64,000 nt of DNA from contig NW_027174112.1 in NCBI RefSeq assembly GCF_000499845.2, forward strand, positions 91,988 through 155,987. The letters are read 5' to 3'. This DNA is from Phaseolus vulgaris (lineage: Eukaryota > Streptophyta > Magnoliopsida > Fabales > Fabaceae). Positions 61,501-64,000 of this stretch are shown one piece after another. The position numbers and the translations under genes are program-made. The notes beneath the pieces are model-generated. The model was not told the DNA's origin. It made no database searches and saw nothing but the letters and a program-made list of their open reading frames with translations. The stretch's first letter is position 1, and every line of letters begins with the position of its first letter.

Positions 61501-62262
61501 TATGATGCACTGTTTTAGTCAGTTATGCAAAACAGGGGCATAGTGAAGTGACGAATCCAAAGCACATTTTGCTTAGTATAAATTATCTTTTTATGTTTAT
61601 CGTATTTGTTTGCAAAAAATTAATAAAATATCCAATGATAATTTTTTTAAAGTATTTAATAGTATGATTGATAACTAGTAATAAAGAAATTATTTTATAA
61701 TTTTATCATTTTATTAATAAAAACTAGTCTTTAAAATAGATTAAAGTAATTAAAGAAATAGTTTCTTTTCTAGTTATATTTTTAAAAAAGTTTAAGAAAA
61801 TTATCTCTAAATAAATAAATATTTTATTATTATTATTAGTTATTAAAAATATATTTTAATTATATTATAATTTTTTATTACTAATGAAAACTATTTTAGA
61901 TATAATAATTTCTAATTTAATTAACATAATAATTAATCTTTAAATTAATTTATATTTAATTAATTTCTTATAGGGTCAGTTTTAGAATAATAAGAGCATT
62001 TAAAAGAATCTCTTAGATTTAAAATTTGCCACATTTTTTCGAAAACCAAATATATTCCCAATAAAACACATTTAGTACTAAATTTAAATTTATTTCATGA
62101 GTAAATACTTGGTAATAATAATTTTGTTTTAGTTTACTTTGAACTTTGATAGTTATATTTTAAGTTTTACTTACTTTTAGGTTAATTGTTATATTCTTTT
62201 CATACAAATAACACAAAATATGTATAATTTGGAACGATTCTCAGAAAAGGCAGCAAAATGCT
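61501..62262. other. Intergenic region with AT-rich repeat, upstream of DapB
   Basis: About 61640-61980 resembles 29700-30013 and ends TTTCTTATAGGG, so it may be a decayed CACTA-family fragment. The last 200 bases should contain the DapB promoter. Confidence 0.45.
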
Positions 62263-62272
62263 AAAACCCTAA
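62263..62272 (+). promoter_or_regulatory. Telo-box in the DapB 5' leader
   Basis: AAACCCTAAA lies about 40 bases before the ATG, as often seen in the leaders of plant housekeeping genes. Confidence 0.55.
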
Positions 62273-62310
62273 ACCCCAAATTGAGCTCAGGTCCTCACTC
62301 TTCGTCTTCA

Positions 62311-63970
62311 ATGGCAACATGTTTTCTGAAAACCACACCCAACTTGTTCCACAAACACCAAAATTATCTCGCATTCTTCGCCAATAGCACAAGTACAAGA
62401 ACCAGTGTCCCCGTTTCGCAGAAGAGGAGATCGCGTTCGTTCCCTGTAGTGTCGATGTCAGCCACGCCCGTTCAAACTTCTCTCGTAAAGTCTGCACCTT
62501 CGTCCCAAAACACGGGTATTCCAATAATGGTAATTCACTAAGAGGAGTTCATTTTGCAATTTGCATTGCTTTATTAAATTACTGATTCTCCAGTTTAAAA
62601 CAAACGGGCACTGAATAATTATTGTTGCATGCAAGTTCTTACGAATCTGAGTCATAACTATTAGTATTTAGTATTCCTGACATGCTTATTTGTTTTACTT
62701 TCCTTGTTTAGAAATGCCATCTCTTAACTTATATATGCACTTAAAAAAATGAATTGAGACTCTCCCAGCTAAAATACCCTAATTTTGGTACTATCAATCT
62801 CATCTACTATGGGAGAAGCTCATTTTACTTTAACTTTTTTATCTTTTGTAATTGACTGCGGAGATAAGTTTATCCGAAGAGGGGTTAGTTGCAAAACACA
62901 GTGCAATTAGCTTACTTGCATTTAACTAAATTTTGTTTAGGTTAATGCGTGTACTGGAAAAATGGGAAAGGCCGTGATTAATGCTGCGGAAGCTGCTGGG
63001 CTGCTTGTTGTTCCTGAGTCATTTGGCCGTGAAGAGGAGTCTGGAAAGACTTTTGAGATAGGTGGAAAGGATTTTCTTGTGCATGGTCCTTCTAACAGGG
63101 AGAGTGTTCTTTCATCTGCCCTTGAAAAATATCCAAATTTGATTGTTGTGGACTACACAGTACCAAATGCGGTTAATGGTATGTAATGTATCTCGAAGCA
63201 TATTTATAATTGGACTGAAATGGAGGGAGGAGTGAGTATAAAATTGATGTGGATTGTTTATGGGAGAAAAAAGAATGGAAAGAATTTATAAAATGGTGTG
63301 GTATACCCTTCTATGATTTCTCTCTTATTTTCATTTGTCTCTTTATCTCTCTTCTCTACACCTTTAACTTCCACTTTATTTTTCATCTACCTTTTTCTCT
63401 CGCTCCTACTAATAATCAAATCATTGTTTTTTTGTTTTAAATTTATTTATAATGTAAACTATCTGTAAGATACCGTCTTTAGTGAGCTGAATCATGTCTT
63501 GTGATTCATGTAACTGACTTCTTTGGGTGAAACAAGGCATTGCTGTTGTTTTATGACGTAAATTATGAAATCTTACTATCATGAAAGAAAACCTGATGTT
63601 TCAAATTCTTATATCTTTCATGTTTTTCTTCTGATTTATCTTAAAATGAAACTTTTTGGGTGCACAAATCTACAATTGACAGTACAAAATATATGTACAC
63701 TGGCTTCTCATTGACCATTGTACTTTATGTATCTAAATTCCAGACACGTGGCCTGATTCTATGATCTGTGAGTTGGAGTGTTTTATGAAGATTTTAATAG
63801 TATTGGAGCTATTTTTGAATTCATTCTCATATGCAGGCAATGCTGAGCTATACTGTAAGGTTGGGGTGCCCTTCGTGATGGGAACCACTGGTGGAGATAG
63901 GGACTTGTTGCATAAGACTGTTGAAGACTCAAAGAATTATGCTGTGATATCCCCGCAAATGGGAAAGCAG
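62311..63970 (+). CDS. DAPB: 4-Hydroxy-tetrahydrodipicolinate reductase (DapB), chloroplastic, 5' part
   Basis: NAD(P)H-dependent reductase of the plastid lysine (diaminopimelate) pathway. Exon 1 62311-62529, exon 2 62941-63178, exon 3 63837-63970, all with GT-AG borders and matching phases. The gene continues past the window end after donor GTATAT. Residues 1 to about 50 are Ser/Thr/Arg-rich with few acids, a typical chloroplast transit peptide. The nucleotide-binding loop is VNACTGKMGKAV at about 74-85, starting at exon 2. VVDYTVPNAVN at about 142-152 and GVPFVMGTTGGDRDLL in exon 3 are signature stretches of the plant DapB fold. The C-terminal substrate-binding and tetramer region lies outside the window. 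The ATG at 62311 is the first in frame after the telo-box leader. Confidence 0.93.
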
Positions 63971-64000
63971 GTATATATATGATAAGAGAGAAATTTGATC

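Overview
This is nuclear DNA of a flowering plant. The genes have short exons and GT-AG introns, the intergenic DNA is very AT-rich, and most of the rest is retrotransposon debris. A papilionoid legume is the likely source (inference): positions 8354-8466, and an inverted piece at 10391-10460, carry an interspersed repeat that I associate with legume genomes. No rRNA, tRNA or CRISPR array was seen.

Host genes with good support: GLYR1, glyoxylate/succinic semialdehyde reductase (20571-25032, minus, 8 exons, 290 aa); a cytochrome b5-like protein (40237-42455, minus, 5 exons, 119 aa); ribosomal protein L5 (44429-46506, minus, 9 exons, 301 aa); a 71-aa single-span protein (54012-54669, minus, 2 exons); and the 5' half of plastid dihydrodipicolinate reductase, DapB (62311-63970, plus, cut by the window end). 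In every case the exon phases close exactly. They are housekeeping genes (photorespiratory/GABA aldehyde detoxification, haem electron transfer, ribosome, lysine synthesis) and do not form a functional cluster.

The most novel item is a three-copy family of tiny two-exon genes (893-1475, 19107-19553, 30853-31158, all plus). Each has a 19-codon first exon starting MAGGxNGRR, a phase-0 intron, and a second exon coding a basic, tryptophan-containing tail. A TATA-like box lies about 50 bp before each ATG. I do not recognise the 48-62 aa products.

Layout. 0-8.2 kb: a broken duplicate of the GLYR1 3' end plus small gene copy 1, split by a Ty1/copia element (2382-7781, TSD ATGAA). 8.2-11.1 kb: AT-rich DNA with a CACTA-like end. 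11.15-17.85 kb: a second copia element (TSD ACAGG) with very unequal LTRs and a nested insertion. 17.9-25.0 kb: a transposon-protein scrap, small gene copy 2 and GLYR1. 25-30 kb: copia gag remnants on both strands. 30.8-34.1 kb: small gene copy 3 and a diverged local duplication. 34.4-37.2 kb: a third element (TSD TTGAG) inside an older LTR-like sequence. 37.2-40.2 kb: AT-rich DNA. 40.2-46.6 kb: CB5LP and RPL5. 48-53 kb: LTR and Ty3/gypsy remnants. 53-54.7 kb: the 71-aa gene. 58.4-60.5 kb: a hAT-like transposase gene. 61.4-64 kb: a probable divergent promoter and DapB.

Several segments of GLYR1 and of the 71-aa gene recur as fragments elsewhere in the window, so local segmental duplication followed by transposon insertion has shaped it. 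All transposon coding regions read here are broken.
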